Below, one piece after another: positions 35,484-48,330 of a stretch of DNA of 64,000 nucleotides (within the stretch, counting starts at the first letter, position 1; every line of letters begins with the position of its first letter). The stretch lies in contig CM066731.1 of assembly GCA_033961575.1 (NCBI GenBank), positions 135,525,001-135,589,000 of the forward strand, read 5' to 3'. Made by a program: the position numbers and the translations under genes. The DNA is from Aselliscus stoliczkanus. Taxonomy: Eukaryota; Chordata; Mammalia; Chiroptera; Hipposideridae. The notes under the pieces are model-generated. The model saw nothing but the letters and a program-made list of their open reading frames with translations, ran no database searches and was not told the origin of the DNA.

Positions 35484-36065
35484 TGAAGTGTGATCAAAAG
35501 ATATGGTGAATATTTAAATAAAAAGAAATTATTATGGTAAATGACACATTGCCATTAATTCCCCACAAAATACTCCCCCTTGCTTTGAACACACTTATCC
35601 CATCATTCCTGCCACTTTCTGAAGCTGTTCTGGAAGTTCTCTTTCATGAGTGTCTTTAATTCATCCTCCATCATGACAGTGCTCTGTGTCACATTTCACT
35701 TCTGGTGTGACAATTTCTGTCAAATAAAAACATTATGGTGTGTCATCATCCACTTTATTCACCGGATTTGGCACTGTGTAACCTCTGGCTCTTCCCCAAG
35801 TCAAAATGACCATGAAAGGAAAACGTTTTGAATTGATTCTGGATGTCAAGGCAGCCACGACAGCACAACTAAAGACACTCACAAAAGAGGACTTCCAGAG
35901 CTGCTTCAGAAAGTGACAAGAATGATTGGATAAGTGTGTTTGAAGCAAGGGGGAGGATTTTGAGGGGGATTAATGGCAATGTACCTTTTACTGTTAAAAT
36001 TAATATAAAAATTAATATTTTGTTTAAAATTTAAACATTCACCATATGTTTTGAATCCTACCTCA
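35484..36065 (+). mobile_element. Palindromic mariner-type transposon derivative
   Basis: 582 bp flanked by TA on both sides (35482-35483 and 36066-36067). Inverted ends read tgaagtgtgatcaaaag on the left and tgaggtaggattcaaaa on the complement of the right. The loop carries a mariner transposase C-terminal part, HPLYSPDLALCNLWLFPK, whose usual third catalytic Asp is Asn. A frame change then leads to KMTMKGKRFEL and LTKEDFQSCFRK. The left arm (about 35484-35665) is the complement of the right arm (about 35870-36065): it encodes the same transposase tail on the opposite strand (ENFQNSFRKWQE). The element is a hairpin-like derivative of a mariner whose 3' end is duplicated in inverse, and cannot make transposase. 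Confidence 0.85.
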
Positions 36066-38920
36066 TATATTCAATTGATTGATTCCTGTATTTCATTCAG
36101 TACTTATCACAGTAACTATGTACCTTGGATCCTCAGCTGTATTTTGTAATTCTTGACAATTTGCTCAGAATTTATCTCAAAATCTTCTTTTCTAACATTA
36201 TAATATAATCTACTTCATAGTAAAGGTAACTGCTATGAGTCCATATGAGCACTCATAACAGTTTATGGTACATAGCAGTCACTCAGTAACTGATAATTAT
36301 TATTTAATATCTGTTACAAAAGCTAATATCAAATACTTTGTCATAAATTATTGTTAATTTCATAGTATTACTTTCCTGTATTACTTTCATTATATCCTGT
36401 CATTTCTACCTCTACAAAGACTTCTAAATCTGTCTAGACATTTTTGTCTCCGGAATTACTAATTTAATCTGGCTTCTAACCTTTTACATAGACTCTCATA
36501 ATATTTCTTAAAGTATATATTTATCTTTAGCCTTCCCTGATAAATCAATATCCACATTACCACTATAATTTATTCCTAAAACACCTATCCATTCACATCT
36601 TCAATCTTCAAAACTTTAATGGACTTTTCTAATAATGAAATTCAACATTTTGAGCAAGGCAGACAGAGTTTTTGGTTGTCTTATGTTGAGGAAATGATTA
36701 AAAATAAAAGCTGCCATCCTAGAAATCCTTTTAGTATTAAGAAGTATTAAAGCAGACTGCAATGTGCCTCACAGCCTACCTGCTAACGAGATTGCAAAAA
36801 GACAGAAAGACATCTCATGTGTTTTTATAGCCAGGCAGGCACAACCTATTACATGGATGTTAGCTGTTTTATCCAAACGAAAAATGATCTTGCTCCTTGA
36901 ACACAAGCAAAATACTATCCTAGCCAGGTGTCTAGATACAGAAATAGGGAGACATGATGCAGCCCTCCCTGATGTTCACATTTCAAAAAGATGGCTCTAG
37001 GGACCCCAAGAAAGATTCCTGGCATGCAAAACTAGCAAGAGTCTTATCTAGCTTCTAAAAGATTTGCATACATTTCAAAGAGATAGAGAAAGGATTTACA
37101 GTTAGAAGTTTGAATTACAAGGAAATGGTGTAAGAAAAGAAGAGGAAAAATGTTCCCTTTCACCATTGGCACTAGGGAAAATACAATTTTTTTTTTTTTA
37201 AAGATTTGTCATTACCCTTACTCTTGTCAGTTTTGCACATTAGCTTAATTTTCTGGTGATTCCTTATACCTCTTTGAAGCACACTGTGTTTGTACTAATC
37301 CATACAACACCTTGATACTCCCATGCCTTTACTAATGTAATTTATTTCTTCATCTCTAGGGGTCCTTCTTTGTCTTTCTGGAAAACATCTAGACATATTT
37401 CAAGAATCAGGCAAAATACCACTTTCTCTATGCATTTGCAAAGATTAAAACTGCTGTAGCTAATGGGAAATATTAAAAAATAAACAAATAAAAACACTTT
37501 ACCAAGCAAAGATATATCACAACATACCAATAATGTATAATAAAGAGATAAGTTTGATAGAGTTCTGTAGACTAACATTGGATATATTATGACCAAATTG
37601 GGTAAGTGTGAATATGTGCATGAGAAATATATAAATTTTAATAACTTTTTTTTTTAATTTAGACCTAACCAAACAAAGTGAGTATGCAGAATGGGAACAT
37701 AATTTACACATAGGTTGCTCATCAATATATTACAAAAATCTCCGTTTTTGCATTTGGAGAAGGAGAAAGGGTCATGATGTGTATCAACTGGGCGCACAAG
37801 ACCACAAACAGCTGCCTCTGACCCTATGGTGTCCTTCAACTTTTTTACTTCAAGAGCTTCCTATACGCAGTAAGATGAATGAGGTAGAGACTTAGAGTTT
37901 GCCAGTTTTTAGTGAGTCATTATAAAAATTGTCTCTACAACATATTCATAAATCATGATAAATGTGTTGGCAATTCACTTTGCAGTATAATGAGACACAT
38001 TTTAGCTGAGAAGTGTACATGAGTCTATATATATTTTACTTCTCCAAGTCCGTATTTGAAAGTGATTACTCATCCTAATCTTCAACTTTAATTAGCATCA
38101 TGCTTAAAGCAGAAAATTGTGAGATGGAATCTTGTATTTTATTTCTGAAGAATAAGATTTCATTGCTTTGATAATATATTGAAGTTTGCAAGAATCTGTG
38201 ACAACCGTAAATGGTTCTTTATAATCTCAAAGGATATTTTTAAGCATTAGTTGTCAAATGTCAAATACCATATGTACTGCTCTGTATTTTTTTCCTAACA
38301 AACAAAACAAACACTTTGTCTTAAAATGCTTTTGTAGAACATTTAAACAACTGAAAAATGAATAGTGAAAATTGATATATCAATGATATAAAACAGAGAG
38401 TAGCCCCATTAAAACGGATTACAGAAAATCATGAATAATTTTTAGTAGTTTAAGACTGTCATCCAAGAGCACACAGAAGAGAGAAATAGATTAGTATGAA
38501 ATCTAAACACAAAGACCTGCTTAATCTAAATATATGTTATGGGAGCATAGGAAGGGTATTTATTCCTGAGTCCAAATCAGGCTCGAGCACTGATTGGCTG
38601 CTTACCCTTGAATGTGTTGCAGTTCATCCTTGGTGCATATATACTTCCCATTTGAGAAAAACCTGTCTCCAACAGCTGTAGAGAACTGACATGAAATCAT
38701 ATGCACTAAATGGTATCACAATCGCTGGAACACCTCACGATCTCAACCAAACTTATTTCCATTTTTCCCTTTTCCTGAACTTTTGGCTAGGAACATTGCT
38801 TTGTGTGCTAGCAACAGGGTAAGATGGATTTATTCATGACGAAAAAAAAAAAAAAAGTGATATGGATGATTCATACATTGTTAATTAGCAAAGCTTTAGC
38901 TTATTTACATATAAGATGAA
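36066..38920. other. Mostly AT-rich intergenic DNA
   Basis: No gene recognised. A scrap of MIR or L2-like sequence lies near 36230-36310 (ggtacatagcagtcactcag). A less AT-rich block at 36730-37020 and one at 38440-38690 were read but match no family I know. Confidence 0.4.
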
Positions 38921-38924
38921 TCTT

Positions 38925-39050
38925 TTTGCAAAATATAGCTCTGACTTTGGCAAAGTTATATTACATCTTTTCAATCGGAGTAAAATATGAAAAAGATAAT
39001 AGTACCTACCTTACAGAGTTGTTGTATCAAATGAGCCTTATATATCTTTT
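38925..39050 (+). mobile_element. MIR SINE fragment
   Basis: Core and 3' part in order: ctctgactttggcaaagtta, gataatagtacctacctta, cagagttgttgtatcaaatg. Confidence 0.65.
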
Positions 39051-41594
39051 TCTTTTTTAAAGTATTAGTAAGGGCCCACAAGTGATACTTTTAATTGGGT
39101 CTTCTTATTGTTGTTGATTATGACAATATTGATGATGTTGATGATGATAAAGTTATTTCTATATTTTAACATTGTATAGAATCATATCTTAACTTTATTT
39201 TTAATGTATTTGCTCTTGGATGGGAGAAAAACTTTTGATATATGATAAATGATAAAACATTTATACATTTATTAAGGCATTTCAATAGTTTGTCACTAGA
39301 TTCTATTTTCCTTTTTTTATTTTAGTGTGAATATAAATAATCACCCTCTCACCAAGTAGATCAGAGTTTGTAGTTGGTAGAGTTAGTCTAAATAGTGAAA
39401 CTTAGGAGCAAACATCTATACTACAACATTAAATGGAGAAAACAAATTCAAGATTGTATATTTAGCACCAGCTTTATGCTGTTGGCAAAATTGCTGTTTA
39501 ATTATCAGCTGGGAGAGAATGCTACTTATGCAATTGCACTAATAATGATTCCGCTGGAACCAAATGAGTTCTCGTGTTGTATTAACTAACCCCTGTGAAT
39601 GAAAGCATGCTCCGCTTAACTTCTCTCCTATCTCATGTACCCTTCAACATATTACATAAAATGTGTCTCCATGGAAACAAAAAGCATTTCCTGTAGAAGA
39701 CAAGAGGTGAATGTTTCTTGCCTAATCCTATCATTATTCTTCAGAGACTACTTTATTTTATTACAAGTAAAAAAGCTTCACCAGCAGGATGTACTCTGCA
39801 ATTAGGAGGAGGGCAGTTTAATCCTTGTAATAAAGCTGAACCAGCAGCAGCTAAGAACTATTTTATTAACTTCCTAGAGGATTTGTGGCAGTGCAACATT
39901 AAAAGGTGTCTCCCAGTAAACTAAATTCCAGGGAAAAATAGTATATTTCAACCACATATGAAAGGTCAGAAAAGCCCTGGAGGAGTATATGAAATATTTG
40001 ATCTTTTTAAGTACCTTTCAACAAAATGACACAATATCATATCTGTGTTTGCCACAGGCTAGCACTCTATACCAATTCTCATTTGTTTAAGATTGATTTT
40101 TTTAAAGATTAATAAAAAAGCTGATAATGATTTATAGCTTCTGGTTACTTTGTGCTAAAATTTTACATATCAGAGCCACAATCCTTCCTAAAACACATGA
40201 AGATTTTGCACATTCCTAGTTTCATTATTGTTTTTGCATGTCTTATTAATAAGTTTACATATGGTTTGTAATCATAATATAAAATATAACATTGGTTCAT
40301 ATGTATCCTTTCAAAAAAAAATCATACAAAAATAACCAAAGATCTATTTCATGTCTCTCACCTAAATATTTAGAGGTTTGTATTTTTTATAAGCAGTTGT
40401 CTATTTTCTACCTTCTTCTGTTGTCTCTTAAATATGTGTACATAGGTGTGCAACAACTATGTTTTGCAGCAGATGTGAGAAGTTTAAAACGCCTTTAGAA
40501 ATAAATCCACAAAGATAATAAACAGGAGCATTTCATGCAGGCAGCTATCAAAAACTTCACAAATTCTTACATTCGACTACTGGAGTTTTGAGAACCTGTG
40601 AATGCCTTTAGGAGTAGAGAAGTAACATGAGTGTGTGTGCGCTTGCGTATGTGTGTGTGCTTGTGTGTGTATGTGTGTGTAGTATGCACATATGTATATA
40701 TGTGTATATATACATATGGTATATGTGCATGTGTTTGATATAGTTGATTAAGGTATTTTCTCGGGACTTATTCACCATGATTAATTTCAATCAAAATTAG
40801 AAGGAAAATATAAAGGAAAAGTTTTTGGTTTCCTCCAATGCAATTGTTTACAACTTAACCTATTACATTTTCTTCTTTGGTAAAATGAATTGATTGTGTT
40901 GCATTTTCTTTTATTTTTTAAGAGTCTAAATACTGTGGTTAATTTATTATTTTATTTAATCAAAGGCTGAAAATTAAAAGCCATGTGACAGAATAAATGG
41001 TTATAAACAAATTAGAGGGCAAACACTGCTATAACCTGAAAGATGTGCAGACTAACGTACTTTCTCCAAGGCTATACAGTTTACCCCCTATATGGCTCAG
41101 GACTAGAATCTTGATCACGTAAATCTCTATAAATGGTACAAGATGTTTCCTTAAGTGCTGAACGAGCTGATTATAGTCATTAGACTTGGCTATAATCTCT
41201 CTTGCTTAAGTAATGGATCCTCACTTTTTAACTGGATCCTGGGCTACCTAGAATAAAGATTAGAATCCCAGTTGGAATCGCAGCAGGTTCAGGACATATG
41301 ACTAATTCTAACTAATGTAGTGCTAATCGAAGTAATGGATGCGTGACCTTGAAATGAAAGAGTGTACCTTCATAATGACTTGCACCTCTTCTCACTGGCT
41401 TTGGCTGTGATTCCTTGTGGACCGTGTAGATTTGAGTAATGCCATAAAATGACAGAGCAATAAGTCAGAAGGTACTTGAATACTTGACATATTGATATTC
41501 GCTATACCTCAGGTCACTGTTATTCTGATTCTGTGCTGCAGCAGCTGAACTTGTATTCTCATTAAAGCAGAACATAGCCTTATATGTGAGTGCA
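39051..41594. other. Intergenic; possible conserved block at 39715-39930
   Basis: The segment 39715-39930 is more complex and less AT-rich than its surroundings and stays open for 68 codons, but has no recognised product. The block 41250-41590 resembles the end of an old LTR-like repeat. The remainder is plain. Confidence 0.3.
40629..40735. repeat. (TG)n / (TATG)n microsatellite
   Basis: Alternating purine-pyrimidine run of TGTG, TATG and TATA units with interruptions. Confidence 0.9.
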
Positions 41595-41740
41595 AATATT
41601 AATTCATTCACTCAATTACCCAATTCTTATTAAGAGCCAACAACAGATTCTTTCATGGGAATTACATTCTTGTATGATATGCAGATAATAAACACAATAT
41701 AAATAAATATGAAATTAAAATCAGGTTGCAATAAAGAGGG
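41595..41740 (-). mobile_element. L2 3' end fragment, antisense
   Basis: Strings 'attaattcattcactcaat', 'ttacattcttgtatgatatg' and 'cagataataaacacaatataa' follow the L2 terminus complement. Confidence 0.5.
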
Positions 41741-43586
41741 GCTCTTCACACAGACAGTCTTCACTCTAGCTTCACAAATTGGAACACCAGGAGATTGGAG
41801 TTTTGAGAAGGTGCAAATGCCTTTAAGAGTAGAAAATGCTAATGATAAATGAGAATATATAAACTAGATATTAACTTATAATATTTGAAGGGAATAAAGT
41901 ATTGAAGATATGATATATTCAGAAAAGAATAGTCACAAATGACTGAAAGACACTCAAAAGCCACAAATTGATGATAAGAACTTTCTTGTAGTATGGGAGA
42001 TAATTGGAAAGTGGTATACATATTTATAAATGTATATAAATAAATATAAAATTTACATTAGGGAGCAACTAATATATAATATCAAGGCAATTTAAAGATA
42101 TTATATAATCTTAAAACATAACGTAACACTTAAAAATTATAAAACCATAAGAGAATATAAAAATACACTTTAATGAGGGAATGGGAAATTCAACCTAACT
42201 AGGTAAGGGTGAACATACATAACTGTTATGTTTTTTTGACCAAATGTGAAATTTATTATCTAAAAAAAAAAACCAGAGCAATACAAAAACTTTTATATGC
42301 TATTACAAAAAAAATTTGTGCACATCTCTTTTAAAGCAATATGTATTTATTTATTATACAATTTTAAGTCTGGTCAATATTTATCACATATAATTTGTTT
42401 TGAAAATTGTCCTTTGATTATATAGCTTAAAATTTTATCTATTTTGTGTGTGTGTGTTTGTGTGTGTGTATATATATATATATATCTGCTTTAGTCCTTT
42501 CAAAAATAAGTTTTGATTGGTATGCCTTGATGCCTTGGAGAGGTGCTGAATATTTAGTGGATTAATTCATATCATACGTGAAATGAAAATAAAGTATTGA
42601 GCCCTTTTTAAAGAGCAAAAATTACCTTGAAGAATGATTCTGACTCATTAAGAAATCAGACATTAAATCATATCATAATTATTTCCAAAGTAAGTAACTT
42701 TAAACCTATCTTTTTAATTCATGCTTAAATTTTTTTAATTTAAAGACACCTTTTTGGGAATTCTTCTCACTCTTGATATGAATTAAATCTTTCATTTCTC
42801 TTCGAGTAGTTTAGTCAAAAACTCAAAGCAATTCTAAACAGATGTGAAATCCAATGACCTCTAATTAGCCTTATTTTAATTCATGCCCTTGACAAAAAGC
42901 AATGCCTACTCAGGGAAGAATTAAAAGATATACCATATACTCAGTCAATATTTGTTGAACGGGTCATTTCAATGCATGTGTCATGTCTAAACATTGAATG
43001 CAATTTAATTATACTCGGCTGAATGTTACATTGTTGAGATTGGTCTTGTTGGTATCTTTATAAGGATTATGAGCAAAATACTTTACATACAGTTATTATT
43101 TGCATTAAATTAGAAATATATTTGAATATATAGAAACAAAATTTAAGCCTTCTAGTTGCATACTTAATTATAGAATTATAAAACTCTTTAAGTTGATGTT
43201 ATCTAAAGCTAATCCCTTCACTTGTTCACTACATTCCGTCCTCTCTTCCCTACTTAAGAATTTTGGTTCTAGTTATCCTCTTTCTTACATCATAAATTTT
43301 CCCTTCTCTATTGGATCATCCCCAATGACAAATAAACAAGATATTACTAATTTCTTCTCAAAATAAATAAATAACTAAATAAACGAACATAAACTTTTGT
43401 TGCTTCTCATTGAAGCAAGTGTCCTCAGAAGAATTTTCTACATTTTCAGTGTCTAGTAGTTCTTCTCCCATTTCTCCCTCTTTTTTCCCTTCACCCCAAA
43501 TGAAACTACTCTTTAACTCTCTATTGCCAATGGTTGATTCTTTGTACTCATTTAGTTTATTGTGTGCTTTATCTTTTTTATAAAAG
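41741..43586. other. AT-rich intergenic DNA
   Basis: No gene recognised. A (TG)n(TA)n microsatellite lies at 42444-42486, and a small L2-end scrap (cagtcaatatttgttgaac) near 42940-42960. Confidence 0.45.
42444..42486. repeat. (TG)n(TA)n microsatellite
   Basis: A TG run with one TTTG break passing directly into a TA run. Confidence 0.95.
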
Positions 43587-44895
43587 TTTCTTCACTTGGC
43601 TTCTAGAAAACCACATTTCATTGCTTTCGTTCCTATTTCACTAGGAGGACTGTTTTTTGTGTTTTTTATTAATTATGTTTTACTGATTCTTTCTTTTCCC
43701 CCAGAATTCTTAATGTTGGAGTCATCCAGGCCTCAGTCAATTGGCTCTTTTTTGTACTACCTTCCTTCTTTCCTTTGCCTATTTCATCAGTCTCCTCATA
43801 TTGTTTACCATTCCTATGCAAATATCTTCACATTTATATCTTCAGTCCAGATCACTTCCTGTAGCTTCAGTCTCATATACCAGTTGCCTACTTGATAAAA
43901 CTAATAAGCATATGAAACACAACAGGCTTGAAACCAAACACTTTCGATGTCTGCCTACCCTAAACCTGTCCCTACCACAGCCTTCCGTAGTTCAGTGATA
44001 ACAACTCTATCCTATTTGTTACTCAAGACAAAAACCTTAGTGTCATTCTTTACTTCACTTTTTCTCTGACATAACACATCCAGTTTGTCATGAAATCATA
44101 TGTGCTCTCCCTTCAAAATGTACCTAGAGTTAGACCCCTTTATATGTACCCTCCTTCCTTTATTCAAGCTCACCATCATCTTATACTGGAATTGGTTTAT
44201 TAGCTTCTCAACTGGTCTCCCGCTTCCAAATTGCCTCCCTATTTTGTATTATTAACATAACAGTATGATTTTGATAACATATGTGTCAGGTGATGTTACT
44301 CCTTTGCTGGAAAGTCTTTCATGGGCTCCCTATTTCACTAGCTGCAGGTATTGAAGCTTTGCAAAGTCCTCATGAGCTGTGCTCTTGCTTCGTCTCTCAC
44401 CCTATCTCGTAGTTCTCCCCCTCTCACCCACTCTTCTCCAGTCATACTGACCTTTTTGTTCATCACACATACCAGGACAATAGGCAAATTACTAAGTTCC
44501 TGTACTGCAGTAGTTTCCTCTGCCTGGAACTCCCTTTTCTGGTACTCAGTCTAATTTACTGTCTCATCATATTGAATCTTTGTTCAAAGATCACCTGTTC
44601 ATTGATGCTTACTCTGGCCATGCTATATAAAATTGCTACCCAGTACCCCTCCCTTTGCCATGGTTTTCTCACTCCTCACTGGCATTGCCCAGTTTGCTTC
44701 CTTTTCCAATAAAACATCTTACCACCCAACATACTTTATTTATTATGTTTACAGTCTAAAGTCAGTCATTTCTGGCTATCAAATTAACTCTAAAAAAGCA
44801 GGAATATGTGTCTGTTTTATTCATTGAGGAATCGTAAATGCCTAGAACAAGTGCCATACTAAACACTCAGTAAATAGTTGTTGACTGGATGAATA
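43587..44895 (+). mobile_element. L2 LINE, 3' 1.3 kb including the reverse-transcriptase end
   Basis: Long, ordered match to L2 on the plus strand. It opens with 'ttcacttggcttctagaaaa'. A degenerate 'GV-QAS' (usual GVPQGS) is followed by 'atatcttcagtccagatcac', 'gttgcctacttgataaaact', then 'ctcaagacaaaaaccttag', 'cttctcaactggtctcccgc', 'tcctctgcctggaactccc' and the terminus 'cactcagtaaatagttgttga'. The usual catalytic YADD is changed beyond recognition (LCKYLH). It is ancient and inactive; frames crossing it are broken. It is the longest single L2 piece in the window. Confidence 0.85.
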
Positions 44896-46480
44896 TTTAT
44901 GTTAAATCATTTCAGCTTATATTATATAGAAATAACAAAATTTATATCACATGCATTCAATAATCATTGAATCGAATATTATTTGAATATTGTCAAATGG
45001 CTGCCCAGTGGTGTGTGATAATGTACTTTTATTTAGTCCACATTACTCTACATTGTTTATGATGTCATAGAAATAGAAAAGCTTGTACTTAAAATATTTG
45101 AAATTTCTGCTTGATACCACTTATCAAGAGATTTTAGGAAGCCAAATGACTATAATCAGCTCCTTTAGCACTTAAGGAAACATCTTACTTCCATTTTTAG
45201 GGATTTAGGTCAAGATTCTAGCCCTAGATCATATATGGGATAACTGTATAACCTTAGCGAAAGTATGTTCGAGTGCACATCTTTCACTTTGAAGTAGAGG
45301 AAATACTTGCTCTGTAATTCTGATAGGATGGTTGGAAATATCAAGAGGTTATGTAAGAGAAAAAAAATATAAACAAATATAAATATTCTGTGGTATAATA
45401 AATTATCCTAATTGCATAAATTATATACACATTTCAGTTTTTGACATTGCCTTTTTATGTATCTATTGGTAGGCATTTCTAAAGTAGGATGTGTGCTGTA
45501 GTATGAAACAATAATAAACTATGAAGACTTCAATGATTTTGAAATATTTAGGGACATTTTCAAGTATAGTATATGTATTTTAAATCCCATTGTAACTTTC
45601 TTAATAATTGTTTAATTTGAAAATTCCATTCTCAACAGAGAATTGCTTAAAACTTTAAGAGAAGTGATGTAAATATATTTTCAAATTCGTTCCAGATGTG
45701 TTTATAACATAAATTGATGAATTTATTTTACTGATATTATAGTAATGAAAAGAGCAAACTTCAATATCAATTAGTTCCTAGCAGATTATCAAATGTCTAT
45801 ATTATCAAATTAAAATGCAAAGATTTATAATATATAGTTATATAATGATAGCTATACAGTAATAATAATTTATAGTTACATAATTTATAGTATATATATT
45901 TATATTTGAGTTTAATTATATTTAGAGTCATGTAAATAATCCTCACTATTCAATATTTAATTTTAGTTTAATTTCCTCTAACATTTATTGAGGTCCTTAA
46001 AATTTACAAATCCTTTTCATATATGTTATCTTCTTATAATATCACAACTATTGATGAAAAATGTATAGTAATTTTATTTTATCGTAGAACATTTTAGTGA
46101 CATCTCTCAAAAGCCAAGTTTAGTGACTTTATATCTTTCTATCCTATATCTATAACATGGTTCCTTATTCTCTGTATTCTTTCTTATTGTGCAAAATTTA
46201 TGTATGTGTTTGTGTGTGTGTTTATCTCCAAACTATATAATTAAGAAAACATTTGTATGCATAGAAAAATCATAGTAATTATCATGGTAATTGATAATTA
46301 CTATGAGCAAAATTATTAACCTGATGAAATATTCAAAAGTATATAATTCATACTTTCAAAGATTAGAATGAGTAATCCACTACTGGAATATATTGAGAAA
46401 ATAGGAAAAATAGTTAAACAAAAATAAATGATAAGCTGTAACATTTTAAAAAGTCAAAATAACATGACATGGTGGAAACA
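44896..46480. other. AT-rich intergenic DNA
   Basis: A possible weak MIR at 45195-45365. Otherwise featureless. Confidence 0.4.
46271..46305. repeat. Perfect 13-bp inverted repeat
   Basis: The arms catagtaattatc (46271-46283) and gataattactatg (46293-46305) are exact complements around a 9-base loop. AT-rich; no known element. Confidence 0.9.
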
Positions 46481-46484
46481 CTAC

Positions 46485-46605
46485 AAAGTACTCACCAGGT
46501 TAATTTGAATTTCAATGATGACCATAACCATGAGCAGGTTATATTACTTCTCTAAGCCTTGATTTCCTCATGTGAAAAATGGAAAACGTGGTATTTACAT
46601 CATAT
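46485..46605 (+). mobile_element. MIR SINE fragment
   Basis: Core order 'gagcaggttatattacttct', 'ctaagccttgatttcctcat', 'gtgaaaaatggaaaacgtgg'. Confidence 0.6.
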
Positions 46606-47539
46606 GTCCTTATATTTTTTTGAAAGAACACATGAAAACCCAAATTAAATACATATGTGCAAATTGTATGTATAATATATTACCAAAAATATGATTGTAT
46701 AATATGTTGATAATTACTAATCTACTTATATATGCTAATATATGTGCTATAATTATAGATACACATGTATACATATATACATAATATAGAAGCATACATA
46801 TGCACACATATTTTTAACTTCTGTGCTTCCATGATGTTTGAGTAAGATGATACTAGCTCTAAGTTCTAAAATGCATCTAAATTATTGAGAATAGCAATTA
46901 GTGAATTTTTATACCAAGTATACTTACTGTTTTAAAAAATTAGAGTTTGACATATATAACTTTCAACCAACTCATTTACCATAACAATTATAAAAGATTT
47001 GAAATAATAAATTATATTTATCTTTTACTTTTTTTTTTTAAAGAAATACATTTACATTTGTACTTCCATTTTATTCCCAGGAGAATTCTGTGAGCCATGT
47101 ACTATCATTATTACATGTTACTAAATAGGTTTAAAGTGTGGAAAATTTGAGCTGGTTTTTAAAATAACATTTTGTTTTACATACTATCTTAGATTTAAAA
47201 GGAAGTTTTTAAAAAGCAAGTGAAAATTGAACACAGAATATTAACATAGCATAGATCATTTCTGTTCTCATCATTTGGTAAATCTAAAACTTCAATTAAC
47301 CACCACTTCTTGGTCAGACAGGTGTAAAGATCATCTTAAGGTGTTTTATGCCAAAGGTCTTAACATAAGACATTCACCTTTCATTCACCTCAATCTATTC
47401 TAATTGCTGATAGGCTGTGCTGCGAAAGGTAATATGGAAGCACTGCAAGACTTTTAATCATTAAAAATGACTCATGATGTCCAGTGCAATTTACCAATAA
47501 AGAACAGATGTGGGGCATTTTGAGCTCCTTTTTTTGCGT
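46606..47539. other. Unassigned; possible unique block at 47350-47520
   Basis: AT-rich up to about 47330. The segment 47350-47520 is more complex and leads into the duplicated LTR-like unit. Confidence 0.3.
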
Positions 47540-47665
47540 GGCCTGCTCCAAACTCTTTGGAGTGTACTTTCTCTTCTAATAATGTCCCTTGAGCCATTTT
47601 CTATTGCTTGGGCCTGCTTCTGTTTCTTTGAAGTGTACTATCTCTTCTAAGAAACTGCTTTTTTT
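47540..47665. repeat. Two-copy 71-bp imperfect tandem repeat, LTR-like
   Basis: The unit starting ggcctgct at 47540 recurs at 47611. Both contain c-ctttg-agtgtact followed by tctcttcta. This phrase resembles the R region next to a poly-A signal in some retroviral LTRs, so a duplicated LTR part is likely. The usual AATAAA reads aataatg in one copy. Confidence 0.55.
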
Positions 47666-48094
47666 GCCAATTTTAAAAAAAAGAACAGAGTGGGATTAAG
47701 ATATTTAAAAAGATTTTCCTCATCTAAAACAAACAGCATTTTTTCGAAAGTTAAAGCATTTCAGTTATATTGTTCATTATCCATTTAAAGAGCAAACTGG
47801 CTAATTAGGTTTATATTATAAAAGGAAGATTCTGGAATATTATAGTGATTTAAATAGCAATGCCACTTGCCAAATTATCTTAAAATAAAAATTTTAGATG
47901 TAGACTTTATTTTGTATCTTTAGAATGAGATATTAGTGATTGATTCTATAGTTTTATGTTGATATTAGTTGATGTGTGCAAATAAAAATTGATGTATGTG
48001 ATGTAAAGACAAACAAATGTGGGCTTAGGGAAAGGATTGACACCACAGAAGAATCTAGTAGGAGTGTAAGGCTATTCTATGTCTTATTTACTAA
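47666..48094. other. AT-rich intergenic DNA
   Basis: Nothing recognised. Confidence 0.5.
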
Positions 48095-48330
48095 CTCTTT
48101 ATTTTTTTGTTCATTTTCATTGAGAAATAATTGACATACATCATTATATAAATTTAAGCGGCACAGCATGATGGTTTGCTTTACATATATTGTGAACTGA
48201 TTACCACAGTGGGTTAACATTCATTATCTCTTATAGATACAATAAAAAAGAAATAAAAAAAATATATCCTTGCAAGGAGAACTCTTAGAGTCTACTCTTT
48301 TAACAACTACTAATTCTTCTAAAAACAACC
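48095..48330 (-). mobile_element. LINE-1 3' UTR, antisense
   Basis: 'cattgagaaataattgacat' and 'gaactgattaccacagtggg', followed by 'gagaactcttagagtctac', match the complement of an L1MA/MB 3' UTR. Confidence 0.65.
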
